From positions 248,001 through 312,000 of the forward strand of contig NZ_JAPVRC010000002.1 of NCBI RefSeq assembly GCF_030345335.1: 64,000 nt of DNA, given 5' to 3'. This DNA is from Halobacillus campisalis. GTDB lineage: Bacteria > Bacillota > Bacilli > Bacillales > Halobacillaceae. The position numbers were made by a program, and so were the translations under genes. Below the pieces are notes generated by a model. That model searched no databases, was not told the origin of the DNA, and saw nothing but the letters and a program-made list of their open reading frames with translations. Every line of letters begins with the position of its first letter. Positions within the stretch are counted from its first letter, which is position 1. Shown one piece after another: positions 35,017 to 43,697 of the stretch.

Positions 35017-35184
35017 TTCCAGGGGGCCTTCGCCCTTACTATATTAACGCTCCTAGTTTTTGGTAGCGTGTTCTATCTCACCTGATGGGGGCGTTCATAA
35101 CTTTCTTGCTTGATGAAAAGCATGTTTGCACGTGCAACTACATATCCTACTAGTATAAATTTAAAAAAGTAGGGAGATGAAAGG

Positions 35185-35421
35185 ATGGCTTTCACATTCG
35201 GTAAAATGGAGCTGATTCATGACTTGCAGCAGGTGTTCGCGAAACATAACGTTCAAGCAATTAAAGTGAATCAATTAGGCACTTTATTTTTAGTAGAGTC
35301 AGATGGCTCCTTGAAGATAGGAGCGGGTGCGACGATCACTTCTTTTGAGTTCCAGCCTAATGAAAGAAAAGCAAGTAGATTTAAATTGATTGATGGAGGG
35401 AGTAATAAAGACCGAAAATGA
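35185..35421 (+). CDS. Small conserved-looking protein, unknown function
   Basis: A 78-residue protein with a clear ribosome site (GGGAGATGAAAGG). It has an amphipathic helix (MELIHDLQQVFAKHN), two short strand-like segments (AIKVNQLGTLFLVESDG), and a basic tail (KLIDGGSNKDRK). There is no membrane segment or cysteine. I do not recognise it. A strong terminator follows, which supports a real gene. Confidence 0.65.
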   Translation: MAFTFGKMELIHDLQQVFAKHNVQAIKVNQLGTLFLVESDGSLKIGAGATITSFEFQPNERKASRFKLIDGGSNKDRK

Positions 35422-35438
35422 TAGAAGATCAGCAAGTT

Positions 35439-35480
35439 AAAACAAAGGTTGTTGTGAGCCGCAACAACCTTTGTTTTTAT
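35439..35480 (+). terminator. Intrinsic terminator
   Basis: AAAACAAAGGTTGTTG pairs with CAACAACCTTTGTTTT and further T follow. It closes the 35185 gene. Confidence 0.9.
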
Positions 35481-35632
35481 TCGGATGTGGCTTTCTAACG
35501 TTCTATTTATTATTAGACCACTGAAGCTATTTAGACATATTCTTGGTTATCAAATTCTGCAGGGAGGTAAACCACTCTTACTGTCGAATAACTACATACT
35601 ACGTAAACCGTAATAGAAAGGCGGAACGAACC

Positions 35633-36172
35633 ATGAAGTATGCTGCACTTCTACGAGGAATCAATGTAGGCGGGAAAAATAAGATGGACATGAAGCTGCT
35701 TAGACAGACATTTGAAAAAGCAGGAATGACATCTGTCGTATCTTATATCAATACAGGGAATATCATATTCGATGACGATGAGCACTCTCGTACAGAGCTG
35801 ACCCACAGTATAGAAAAAGCGATCGAGACTGACTTCGGGCTTGAGATTAAAGTGGTAGTTCGCAGTATGGAGGACTTTCAAAGGCTTATGGAGAACTTGC
35901 CGGATTCATGGAAAAATGATCAGGAGATGAAAAGTGATGTTCTTTTTTTATGGGACGACATCGATGCTGATTCCATACTTGAGGAGTTGGACATTAAGGA
36001 AGGAATCGATCACGTGATATATGTTTCGGGCGCTGTTCTATGGTCCATCAATAGAAAAAACATAAATAAAAGCGGAATGAAAAGGTTAGCGGGGTCGTCC
36101 CTTTATAAACGGATGACGATACGGAATGTAAATACTACACGCAAAATTTATGAACGGATGCAGGAAGAGTGA
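35633..36172 (+). CDS. DUF1697 family protein
   Basis: The start is ATG 35633; a 30-codon upstream frame carries no ribosome site. The protein has 179 residues. The opening MKYAALLRGINVGGKNKMDM, VVSYINTGNIIFD and the C-terminal KRLAGSSLYKRMTIRNVNTTRKI are signatures of DUF1697. The family has a ferredoxin-like fold and no established function. It appears monocistronic. Confidence 0.9.
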   Translation: MKYAALLRGINVGGKNKMDMKLLRQTFEKAGMTSVVSYINTGNIIFDDDEHSRTELTHSIEKAIETDFGLEIKVVVRSMEDFQRLMENLPDSWKNDQEMKSDVLFLWDDIDADSILEELDIKEGIDHVIYVSGAVLWSINRKNINKSGMKRLAGSSLYKRMTIRNVNTTRKIYERMQEE

Positions 36173-36367
36173 GATTTCCATGTAAGGTAGCCGCAATTTT
36201 ATTCGGGCAGTATATTTAGAGCTTCTTTTATTGATCATCAATCAGGGTGATTTGATTTAAGCGGAGTTCTTTCTCTTGAAATTAAGATAACGCAGGTTGC
36301 GCAATCATGAAACCTTTTTTCGTTGAATACAATAGCCAATGTACTAATTAAGGAAGGATTGTGATTG

Positions 36368-37213
36368 ATGGAATCTGCTCATATTCAAACGGTCTCGTCT
36401 TTGCAAAAAAGAGGATATTTTTATGTGGAACCTGAAAGTAGGAGGATTAAGGTATTTAGGCTGCCGGAAGATGTTCATACGTTTATCCGAAAACTTACTA
36501 AGTTAGCGGCGAGGAAAAATTGCGATAAAATTATTATTTACGTAAGACCATACAGTAAAGAAGAAGCGGCTGTAAAAAAATTGTACTATCAATATGAAGG
36601 GGAAATTGAAGGTTTTTTTCGAGGAAGCGATACAAAAATATATGCTGATTTCCTACACCCGTCCAGGAATGAGCCGGATCCAGCGAATGTAATCGCTCAT
36701 GTGAAAGAAATGAACATTAAACCTCAAGCTAAGGGGGAACAACTTGCTTTAGGGTATAAGATGAAGTGGGCTGAGGAAAAGAATTCGAATGAATTAGCAA
36801 ACCTTTATCGTAAAGTTTTTTCGAAATACCCTACTCCTATTCACGATCCTCACTATTTAGAAAAGCTTTTAAGGGAAGATACTTACTTCTCACTTATTTA
36901 TAAAGACGAGCAATTAGTAAGTGCTTGTTCGGTGGATATTTTTTCAAAATTTGAAGCGGCTGAGTTTACGGATTGTGCAACGCTGCCCCCACACAGAGGT
37001 AAAGGTCTTCTCTCTTATCAGTATATAAAGCTCGAAGAAAAAATGAGAGAGCTCCGTATTCGAACGATGTTCTCTTATACAAGAGCTAAATCGATGGGGA
37101 TGAATATCGTAGCAGCTCGTCAAGGATTTACATATGGAGGCTGCATGATTAAGAACAGTATGATTGGCTCTGGCTTAGAAGATATGAATATTTGGTATAA
37201 ATCCCTTGGTTGA
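36368..37213 (+). CDS. ablB: Putative beta-lysine N-acetyltransferase (AblB-like)
   Basis: ATG 36368 is preferred over the adjacent TTG. The 281-residue GNAT-family protein has the acetyl-CoA loop near LPPHRGKGLLSYQY, an N-terminal domain with RRIKVFRLPEDV, and the family-typical YTRAKSMGMNIVAARQGFTYGGCMIKNSMI. AblB acetylates beta-lysine, made by lysine 2,3-aminomutase (AblA), to give the osmolyte N-epsilon-acetyl-beta-lysine, which fits a halophile. The ablA gene is not next to it here, and a terminator separates it from the ATP-grasp gene. Confidence 0.82.
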   Translation: MESAHIQTVSSLQKRGYFYVEPESRRIKVFRLPEDVHTFIRKLTKLAARKNCDKIIIYVRPYSKEEAAVKKLYYQYEGEIEGFFRGSDTKIYADFLHPSRNEPDPANVIAHVKEMNIKPQAKGEQLALGYKMKWAEEKNSNELANLYRKVFSKYPTPIHDPHYLEKLLREDTYFSLIYKDEQLVSACSVDIFSKFEAAEFTDCATLPPHRGKGLLSYQYIKLEEKMRELRIRTMFSYTRAKSMGMNIVAARQGFTYGGCMIKNSMIGSGLEDMNIWYKSLG

Positions 37214-37218
37214 TGAAC

Positions 37219-37251
37219 AACAGGACGGCACTCAGCGGCTGTCCTGTTTTT
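37219..37251 (+). terminator. Intrinsic terminator after ablB
   Basis: AACAGGAC pairs with GTCCTGTT, followed by TT and a mixed T-tract. It separates ablB from the ATP-grasp operon. Confidence 0.75.
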
Positions 37252-37343
37252 ACTGTGAAGAAATATCTTGGATGGGCATAAATACGAACCAAATGGAGAT
37301 TCTAACTAAGTGTTGCAAACATTTTAGGAGCAGGTGAAGATTA

Positions 37344-38687
37344 ATGCCAGTAAGTAATCGTGAAGCAAATTTTAAATTAAATAATCAAAACGATCGCGAA
37401 CGTGTGAACAGCAGGAAGCTCGGGCCTCTCCAAATTAATCATGAACGCCCGCAAAAAGGTGCCAAGGTTGCTCTGATCGGCTGGAGTATTCCTACAATTG
37501 AAGCGATCCAGCAAATTAAAAGACCATACATTGTCATAAGCCACGAAGGTTATAAGGAATATGCTGAACAACACGAAATTCCCTTTCTTTCCTGGGACTT
37601 TGGGAAACCTAATCATTATCAAGAGGTGTATGAACGCTCAGCGGAATTATTCGATCAATTGGTGAGTATCGACGTAGGTCACACGATTTCTGTATTTGAG
37701 GAATTGGTCGAATGGGCTGGTGCCTTGAATGCACGTCTTCGAGAGGATCCTGCTGTATTTGACCACTCTATTCTTTTTAGAGACAAAGCCATGATGAAAC
37801 GCAGGGCTCATTTAGGTGGATTAAAAGTTGGAGTTTTTGAAGAAGTTGAAAACAAAGAAGAGGTTCGCAGATTTTTTAAACGGGTGAACTATTCTTTATT
37901 GAAAAATCATCAAAACGAGGACGCGGACCCGATCCATTTTAAAGCGTTAAATAAAGCTGGAGCTGCTGGTCATCGTATGATTTTCTCGGAGGAAGATATT
38001 GAAAACAAGCTTGCGGAGCAAAGCTTTCCTGGTTTAGTGGAGAGTCATCTGTCAGGGATGGAAATATCGTGTGAGGTATTTATTTATAAAGGTGAAATTC
38101 TCTTCTTGAATATGACAGAATATGTGAAGCTCGGTTATTCAAGTATGGTCCCGCCTTCGGAAGCAATTGAACATTATAGGCCATACATTCATAAAGAAGT
38201 CGAAAAGTTAATTCAAGCGTTTGATATCCAATTTGGTATGATCCATCCTGAATTTTTTATAACGGATACAGAAGAAATATACTTTGGTGAAGTAGCTTAT
38301 CGTATTCCTGGAGGACATATTTTTGAATTGATTCAGAAGGTTTACGGTTTTAATCCCTTCGGCGCACATATTCTTTGCTGTGATCCACATACCACTTTAG
38401 AGGAATTAGAGAAATTTTTGCCTAAAGAGGTTAAACCCAATGGACATGCGGGCAGCTTTTTAGTCTACCCTCGGAAGAAAAATGCGACTCGTGTTCAGGT
38501 TCCCAGAGATTTAGAGGAGCACCCAAGCTTTGAAAGACACACGCTTTACAAACCAACAACTGCTAAATTTCAAGATACAGACGAGGGGTATGGCAATCAC
38601 TTGGGAACCGTTTTTTTTCACGGAGAAGACAGTGGAGAAATCTCTCAATTGTTAACGGATTACGTGGACTATGATTTTTATGTTTAG
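37344..38687 (+). CDS. ATP-grasp ligase, substrate unknown
   Basis: A 447-residue protein with an ATP-grasp fold. An N-terminal substrate domain starts at about 40 (GAKVALIGWSIPTIEAI). Lys187 in SLLKNHQ is a likely ATP contact. The metal-binding end reads HPEFFITDTEEIYFGEVAYRIPGG (301-324), with Glu316 and Arg320 in place of the usual E-x-N-x-R, so the Asn is Tyr. A C-terminal domain of about 120 residues follows. Such enzymes join a carboxylate to an amine, as in dipeptide ligases. GGAGCAGG precedes the ATG. Only 14 bases separate it from the next gene. Confidence 0.8.
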   Translation: MPVSNREANFKLNNQNDRERVNSRKLGPLQINHERPQKGAKVALIGWSIPTIEAIQQIKRPYIVISHEGYKEYAEQHEIPFLSWDFGKPNHYQEVYERSAELFDQLVSIDVGHTISVFEELVEWAGALNARLREDPAVFDHSILFRDKAMMKRRAHLGGLKVGVFEEVENKEEVRRFFKRVNYSLLKNHQNEDADPIHFKALNKAGAAGHRMIFSEEDIENKLAEQSFPGLVESHLSGMEISCEVFIYKGEILFLNMTEYVKLGYSSMVPPSEAIEHYRPYIHKEVEKLIQAFDIQFGMIHPEFFITDTEEIYFGEVAYRIPGGHIFELIQKVYGFNPFGAHILCCDPHTTLEELEKFLPKEVKPNGHAGSFLVYPRKKNATRVQVPRDLEEHPSFERHTLYKPTTAKFQDTDEGYGNHLGTVFFHGEDSGEISQLLTDYVDYDFYV

Positions 38688-38701
38688 GAGGAAACAGGGT
38701 T

Positions 38702-40672
38702 ATGTCAGTAAAGGTGGAAATGAATAAAGAAGAAGCATTTGACGAGGCTCTTGACCAATTGGAGGGCGCTTACTCATTTGCTAAGTCCATGTATCAAAGT
38801 GAAGTCCTGCAGACTGCAGCGAAATTAATGGGTGAGCCAGATGGTTTCTCGATTCTATACGAGAAAGCTGAAAGGTTTGAACAAGCTGGGCTTTTTCAAG
38901 ACGGGCCGTGGGAAGATCCATCCAAGCTGCAAGCAAACCTTGTCAAAGGATCTCTGAGATCTGGCGGGATGACTACTATATCTGAGTTGCTCAGTGAAGT
39001 GCGAATGGTTGCTATTGCTGAAGGTAAGTATGACCGCGAAGGGGTATCCAAAGAGCAGGCACACTCTTTTTTAAATGAAGTTATGGCTTTGAATGTGGAT
39101 ATTCTTTTTCCAGAAGAAACAGAAGCAGCACGAATCGAAGGGAAAGGGAAAGACAAGGACCGTATGGAAAACTTGTTTCAATTCTTATCCGACAAACTTT
39201 CCTTAGCTTCTATATCTAGTCAACTCGTTAAAGAAATTGATGAATTAGTGGCGCAGCGCCCTATTATGGTTAAACGGACAGTAAAAATGGTAAAGCATGC
39301 TGAACAATTATTAGAGACAGAAATAGACGCTGTGGACAGAGAAGCCATACAAAAATATTTGGATGCCATCAATGGCAGGACAGCATTGTGTGATAGATGT
39401 GACGTGAAGGAATATAGGGATCAACTTAAACATTTAGATGAAGCAGAATTGAAAAAGGAAGCGCGGACTTTTTCTCAATCAATGCATGAAACTGGACTTG
39501 TAGCTCCTTATCATATCGTTTTAGTCCGCTATCTTAACAAGCACCATCCTAAATTGCTATCAGAAGCTTTAGCTTTATCAAATAAAGGTCAAGCTAATTT
39601 AGAAGAGCATTTGTCCTTCGTGCAAAATCTTATTACGGTAGGCATCCATTTGCCATTAAAACAGTCCTTGTATGGTTTAACTTTGTTATTGGATCGAGGG
39701 GTTCTTTCTTCGAATCCTGTTATTCCGGGAATTCGCAGAATTATCGAATTAGACATTCAGCCAACTACCCGCAAAAGTTTGTTGAACTTGGTTAATGGAA
39801 ATGAAGGGATTACAGCAAATAATATATTAGTTGCCGGAACGATCAGTGTGCTTGGTCAGCCGCTTGGGATTGGGCAAGGGATGAATCCCACCTGCCAGAC
39901 CGCCCGTGGAATAAGCCTTTGGTCGCTGCATGCGCCTGGTCATCTTCTTGATTTAATAGCCAGGGCGGCAAGGGATGAAGATATTGATATAACGTTTGAA
40001 GGACAAACCATTCATTCCAAAGATTTACGTGAAGGATTAGTAGACGATTTGCACGTGGAATTAGATCCTGTTTCGTTAATTTTAGTTCCCCATTTAGACC
40101 GAATTTATTCTGAACTTGTGCGCCGCTCCAATTTTAGAGGAGAGGATGTGCATAAATGGGTCAACCCTGTTTATTATGGTAACTGGGTACCTAGAGGGTT
40201 CAGTAGTGTCATTGATCCTTTATCAGGTGCTGTTTCAGATTACCGCGGTTTTGTCCGATTGTTTTATGCCACTCATCACCCTGATTATAATGAAGGATAC
40301 GAACTCATCTATCCAAACCCAGTAGGAATATTCATTACAGATTCGTTTGGTGGATTTTTGGGGCTCCATGCGGTGTCGATTCAGAGAGTAGCTCAACATC
40401 AAAATGGAGACGTCCGTATTTATTTTTATAATCCGAATAATGACAGCTCTCAAGACTGGGGGCAAGGCATACAGCCAAGTGTTACAGGTTTCAATGAAAT
40501 ACACGGGGAATCTTCGCTGCCTTTCCATCAATTTGTTGCTCGCTTATACGCTTTCCACTATAACCAATATGAACAAGGTGATGCGTATGCAGTTGATGAA
40601 CAACTTGTCGAAAAAGTAGAAACGCTGGCGAAAGAAAGCTGGGGAAGTCAGTACACGTGGACATCATTATAA
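38702..40672 (+). CDS. Large protein with papain-like Gln-Cys-His-Asn arrangement
   Basis: A 656-residue protein, no signal peptide or membrane segment. Residues 1-300 are acidic and alpha-helical, with a CDRC pair at 230-233. A second part from about 300 carries GQGMNPTCQTARGISLW: Gln392 and Cys398 have the Q-x5-C spacing of papain. His556 (FLGLHAVSI) and Asn578 (YFYNPNN) follow in papain order. The H-A-V and Y-N-P wording resembles calpain and papain folds. A transglutaminase, peptidase or acyl-transfer role is inferred. It is coupled to the ATP-grasp gene, behind AGGAGGAAACAGG. I do not recognise a named family. Confidence 0.7.
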   Translation: MSVKVEMNKEEAFDEALDQLEGAYSFAKSMYQSEVLQTAAKLMGEPDGFSILYEKAERFEQAGLFQDGPWEDPSKLQANLVKGSLRSGGMTTISELLSEVRMVAIAEGKYDREGVSKEQAHSFLNEVMALNVDILFPEETEAARIEGKGKDKDRMENLFQFLSDKLSLASISSQLVKEIDELVAQRPIMVKRTVKMVKHAEQLLETEIDAVDREAIQKYLDAINGRTALCDRCDVKEYRDQLKHLDEAELKKEARTFSQSMHETGLVAPYHIVLVRYLNKHHPKLLSEALALSNKGQANLEEHLSFVQNLITVGIHLPLKQSLYGLTLLLDRGVLSSNPVIPGIRRIIELDIQPTTRKSLLNLVNGNEGITANNILVAGTISVLGQPLGIGQGMNPTCQTARGISLWSLHAPGHLLDLIARAARDEDIDITFEGQTIHSKDLREGLVDDLHVELDPVSLILVPHLDRIYSELVRRSNFRGEDVHKWVNPVYYGNWVPRGFSSVIDPLSGAVSDYRGFVRLFYATHHPDYNEGYELIYPNPVGIFITDSFGGFLGLHAVSIQRVAQHQNGDVRIYFYNPNNDSSQDWGQGIQPSVTGFNEIHGESSLPFHQFVARLYAFHYNQYEQGDAYAVDEQLVEKVETLAKESWGSQYTWTSL

Positions 40673-40843
40673 GGGAAATGTCCTTTTTCTTAGGCTTTGT
40701 GATATTACCTAATTGTGATGATCCGTTTCGTTGTTTTTTGTTGGAGAAATAGGGTCTTGGGAATAATTCACTTTCCAAGATCAACAACTACTTTTGAATA
40801 AAAGTATAGGATAGCGTCGATTTTAAGAAAGAAGGACGACATA

Positions 40844-41581
40844 ATGCATGTGCATCTTGCAGATGATACAAAACGAAAGGGTACACTAATGACGACAGGG
40901 AACTGGGTGATGACTCAGAAATGGGAAAACCTTTTATTCATACACATTCCTGTTAGAGAAGAGATTTTGAAAAGTTATATCCCTGACGGTTTAGAGTTAG
41001 ATGTACATGAAGGAGAAGCTTGGCTCTCCATCATACCTTTTGAAGTCACTGACATGAGAATAAGAAACCTTCCTTCCGTTCCCGGATTGCGTTCTTTTTT
41101 AGAGTTAAATGTACGCACATACGTTAAACGTGACGGTGTCCCGGGGGTTTACTTTTTCAGTTTAGATGCAGATAAGAAGTTAGCAGTAATAGGGGCGCGA
41201 CTTACTACGCTGCCTTATTATTATGCGAATATGAAAATGGAGCGGGTAGGAAATACAATTTCCTTTTTCAGCAAACGAAAGGGGAAGTCTCTGGCCGAAT
41301 TTCAGGGAGAATATCGTCCGGTAGGGGAGTTGTACGTTCCTAAGCAGGGAAGTCTTGACCATTTTCTCGTGGAAAGATATTACTGCTGGTCTGCCTTTGG
41401 AAAGATGTTCATTGAAGTTGGCATCTATCACAGACCATGGAAGCTTCAAAATGCCGAAGTTGAGATTCAAGTAGATCATATGGCCCCGTTCTCGTTTGTG
41501 AAGGAATTTGGCCGAAAACCGTTCTTCAAATTTTCACCATCTCTCAGAGCGCTGATTTGGCCGGTGAAATTTATAAAATAA
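40844..41581 (+). CDS. DUF2071 (YqjF-like) protein
   Basis: A 245-residue protein similar to B. subtilis YqjF. The opening core QKWENLLFIHIPVREEILKSYIP, AWLSIIPFEVTDMRIR, the LELNVRTYVKRDGVPGVYFFSLDA stretch and the C-terminal HMAPFSFVKEFGRKPFF belong to DUF2071. The fold resembles acetoacetate decarboxylase. The function is not known. ATG 40844 lies eight bases after AAGGA. ATG 40889 would give a start more like YqjF and remains possible. Confidence 0.85.
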   Translation: MHVHLADDTKRKGTLMTTGNWVMTQKWENLLFIHIPVREEILKSYIPDGLELDVHEGEAWLSIIPFEVTDMRIRNLPSVPGLRSFLELNVRTYVKRDGVPGVYFFSLDADKKLAVIGARLTTLPYYYANMKMERVGNTISFFSKRKGKSLAEFQGEYRPVGELYVPKQGSLDHFLVERYYCWSAFGKMFIEVGIYHRPWKLQNAEVEIQVDHMAPFSFVKEFGRKPFFKFSPSLRALIWPVKFIK

Positions 41582-41625
41582 AGGAGCTTTCTTCTATACT
41601 AGTGAAGGAAGTTCTTTTGTTTTTG
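41580..41625 (+). terminator. Probable terminator after the DUF2071 gene
   Basis: AAAGGAGCTTTCTTC pairs imperfectly with GAAGGAAGTTCTTT, followed by TGTTTTTGT. A 108-codon frame across it (41557-41883) is rejected. The stretch 41626-41873 shows no gene. Confidence 0.5.
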
Positions 41626-41873
41626 TCAAAATCTGCGCCTTATCTATATCGAAGACCTTGCAGGCTCTCTGCTCTAATTCCTACAAGCCATGTCCAGTAC
41701 GTTTATTTCTTTTTGACCATATTAAATTGGGTTACAAAAATAGTAAATAAGGAATCACTAAAATTTAATATATTATCGAAAATGTTACTGATTTCCATTA
41801 ATATAGAAGAAGAGGAAGAAATACCTGAGTCTATAGATTTACATAGAGAATACATAAAATGCGAGGGTTTTAC

Positions 41874-42959
41874 ATGTTTATGATACTTAAGGATTTAATA
41901 GGAAATGCGGCTGTCATGATGGCTGGGTTTTATGTGCTTGGAAAAATGACAAATGATCCGATCAGCATTCACTCTAATGTAAGAGAGAAGTTTAGAGTGG
42001 GATATTTGACTGCGGCCATTGGCTTATTACTCATGCTCTTTTCCATTCAAGTCACTGATCACGTCATGATCGATTTGCGACACGTACCTGTGATGATTTT
42101 AGCTTACTATGGCGGATTCATCCCGGCCATAACATCTTCTGTTCTCATTGCTTTATCAAGGTTTCTATTTGGAATTAATGAATCGGCGATTATGGCTTTC
42201 GGATTCATGCTCTCTCTTGGAGTCATTATGAGTGTGATTGGCCGGTATTTTAGAAAGGGGAGGTACCGAACCATTCTGCTCATGAACATCATCAGCATGT
42301 CTATCATTACTGGCAATTTGTACGTGCTGCTTCCTGATATAGAGAATTTTAGGGAAATCATCGTTTTCTTCTGGCTGATCGCTATTCCTACAGCTCTGTT
42401 AGCTACAGCCTTTTTCCGTGATATACAGAATTCCAAAAAAATGTTCATCAAATTCAAAAACGATGCCAAGACCGACTTTTTAACTGGACTGGCAAACGTC
42501 CGACAGTTTGACAATACGTTAAATGAATTAATTTCATCATCAAATAGGGGGAAGCAGGATGTTTCTCTTTTATTGATTGATATTGACCATTTTAAAAATG
42601 TGAACGACACATTTGGGCATGATGCAGGTGATTCCGTGCTGAAGCAGTTGAGTGAGCTTCTACAAAGAAATGCGCGCCCAACTGATAAAGTGTCTAGAAA
42701 TGGAGGAGAAGAATTCTCTCTTATCCTTCCTGACTGCTCACTCAACACAGCGCTCAACATTGCCGAAAGAATCAGGCGAGCGGTAGAGGGGCATACGTTT
42801 TTGCTGCCTGATGGGAGAGAAATTAACGCTTGTGTCTCTATAGGGGCAAGCAACCTTAATGAAGCTGTGTCATCTCGGGATGATATATTCAAGCGAGCTG
42901 ATAATGCGTTGTATAAAGCCAAAACAACGGGAAGAAACAAAGTGTGTACGATAGTTTGA
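41874..42959 (+). CDS. Membrane-bound diguanylate cyclase (5TM + GGDEF)
   Basis: ATG 41874 follows GCGAGGG; ATG 41859 is an alternative. About 361 residues. Five to six N-terminal helices of the 5TMR-LYT type precede a GGDEF domain that makes cyclic di-GMP from two GTP. The active site reads GGEEF, preceded by the inhibitory site RPTD at the canonical five-residue spacing, so product feedback is likely. DIDHFKNVNDTFGHDAGD carries the metal-binding Asp. The layout resembles B. subtilis DgcK. It is a lone gene. Confidence 0.92.
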   Translation: MFMILKDLIGNAAVMMAGFYVLGKMTNDPISIHSNVREKFRVGYLTAAIGLLLMLFSIQVTDHVMIDLRHVPVMILAYYGGFIPAITSSVLIALSRFLFGINESAIMAFGFMLSLGVIMSVIGRYFRKGRYRTILLMNIISMSIITGNLYVLLPDIENFREIIVFFWLIAIPTALLATAFFRDIQNSKKMFIKFKNDAKTDFLTGLANVRQFDNTLNELISSSNRGKQDVSLLLIDIDHFKNVNDTFGHDAGDSVLKQLSELLQRNARPTDKVSRNGGEEFSLILPDCSLNTALNIAERIRRAVEGHTFLLPDGREINACVSIGASNLNEAVSSRDDIFKRADNALYKAKTTGRNKVCTIV

Positions 42960-42965
42960 GGTTAG

Positions 42966-43010
42966 AAAAAGCGTGATCTTTTCCTTTTAAAAGGAAGATC
43001 ACGCTTTTTT
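42966..43010. terminator. Bidirectional terminator between cyclase and tetR
   Basis: AAAAAGCGTGATCTT pairs with AAGATCACGCTTTTT, with an inner CCTTTT/AAAAGG stem. T-runs lie on both strands. It serves both convergent genes. Confidence 0.92.
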
Positions 43011-43669
43011 TAACTATCAGGCTGTATGCCATGCATCAGCATTCGGATGGTGCGGTCGATTTCTTCATCATCATCCCACTCCGCTTCTGGAAGAATTAAA
43101 AAACGGGTGATGATGAACCCTATAATGGTAGTCATTGTGAAACGGATAATGGATGAAGAAGGATAGTCGACAATTAAACCATCCTTTTTAAATTGGGTGA
43201 CCGCTTCATCGAATTTCGGAAATATTTTTTTGATGAATATGCTTTGAAAAGACTGTTTCAATTCCTCATGAAACGCCATCTCCTGTATAATGATTTTCAA
43301 AAGAGGAACGTTCTTTTGTACAAATTCAAACCGGTTGCGGATAATTTTTCGCAGCAGCTGTTCATAACTTTCGGATCTTTCTTTAAACACTTCGCTGACA
43401 AATTGATCCGCGAAAAAAGGGACGGTCAATTTTATAATCCCAGGAGTCACAATAGATATTAATAGTTCTTTTTTAGTTTTGTAATGCCGGAAAATGGTGC
43501 CCTCAGCTACTCCGGCCTTCTTTGCAATTTCACTTGTAGAAGTTGCTGCATATCCTTTTTCAGCAAAAATCTCAATAGCCGCTTCGAGTATTTTTGCTTG
43601 TTTGGGGGTCAATTGAACGTCCTCTTCGCCTGCGTTGATCAGGTGCTGCAAGTAATCTTGTTTATCCAC
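43010..43669 (-). CDS. TetR/AcrR-family repressor
   Basis: A 219-residue regulator. The N-terminal helix-turn-helix runs TPKQAKILEAAIEIFAEKGYAATSTSEIAKKAGVAEGTIFRHYKTKKELL (about 21-70); the ligand domain is variable. It is the third gene of a minus-strand unit after the ABC ATPase and permease genes, 28 bases after the permease. Two palindromes upstream of the ATPase gene are its likely operators, giving repression of the exporter and of itself. Inducer unknown. Confidence 0.92.
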   Translation of the reverse strand: MDKQDYLQHLINAGEEDVQLTPKQAKILEAAIEIFAEKGYAATSTSEIAKKAGVAEGTIFRHYKTKKELLISIVTPGIIKLTVPFFADQFVSEVFKERSESYEQLLRKIIRNRFEFVQKNVPLLKIIIQEMAFHEELKQSFQSIFIKKIFPKFDEAVTQFKKDGLIVDYPSSSIIRFTMTTIIGFIITRFLILPEAEWDDDEEIDRTIRMLMHGIQPDS

Positions 43670-43697
43670 GATAAAGATCCCCCATTTTTTCTTTTTA

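Noticed and set aside
41557-41883. 108-codon open frame between the DUF2071 and cyclase genes
   Set aside because: It starts inside the DUF2071 gene, crosses a terminator-like hairpin, and ends inside the cyclase start region without domain features.
42107-42940. 277-codon open frame on the minus strand
   Set aside because: It is antisense to the GGDEF gene, whose motifs are intact.
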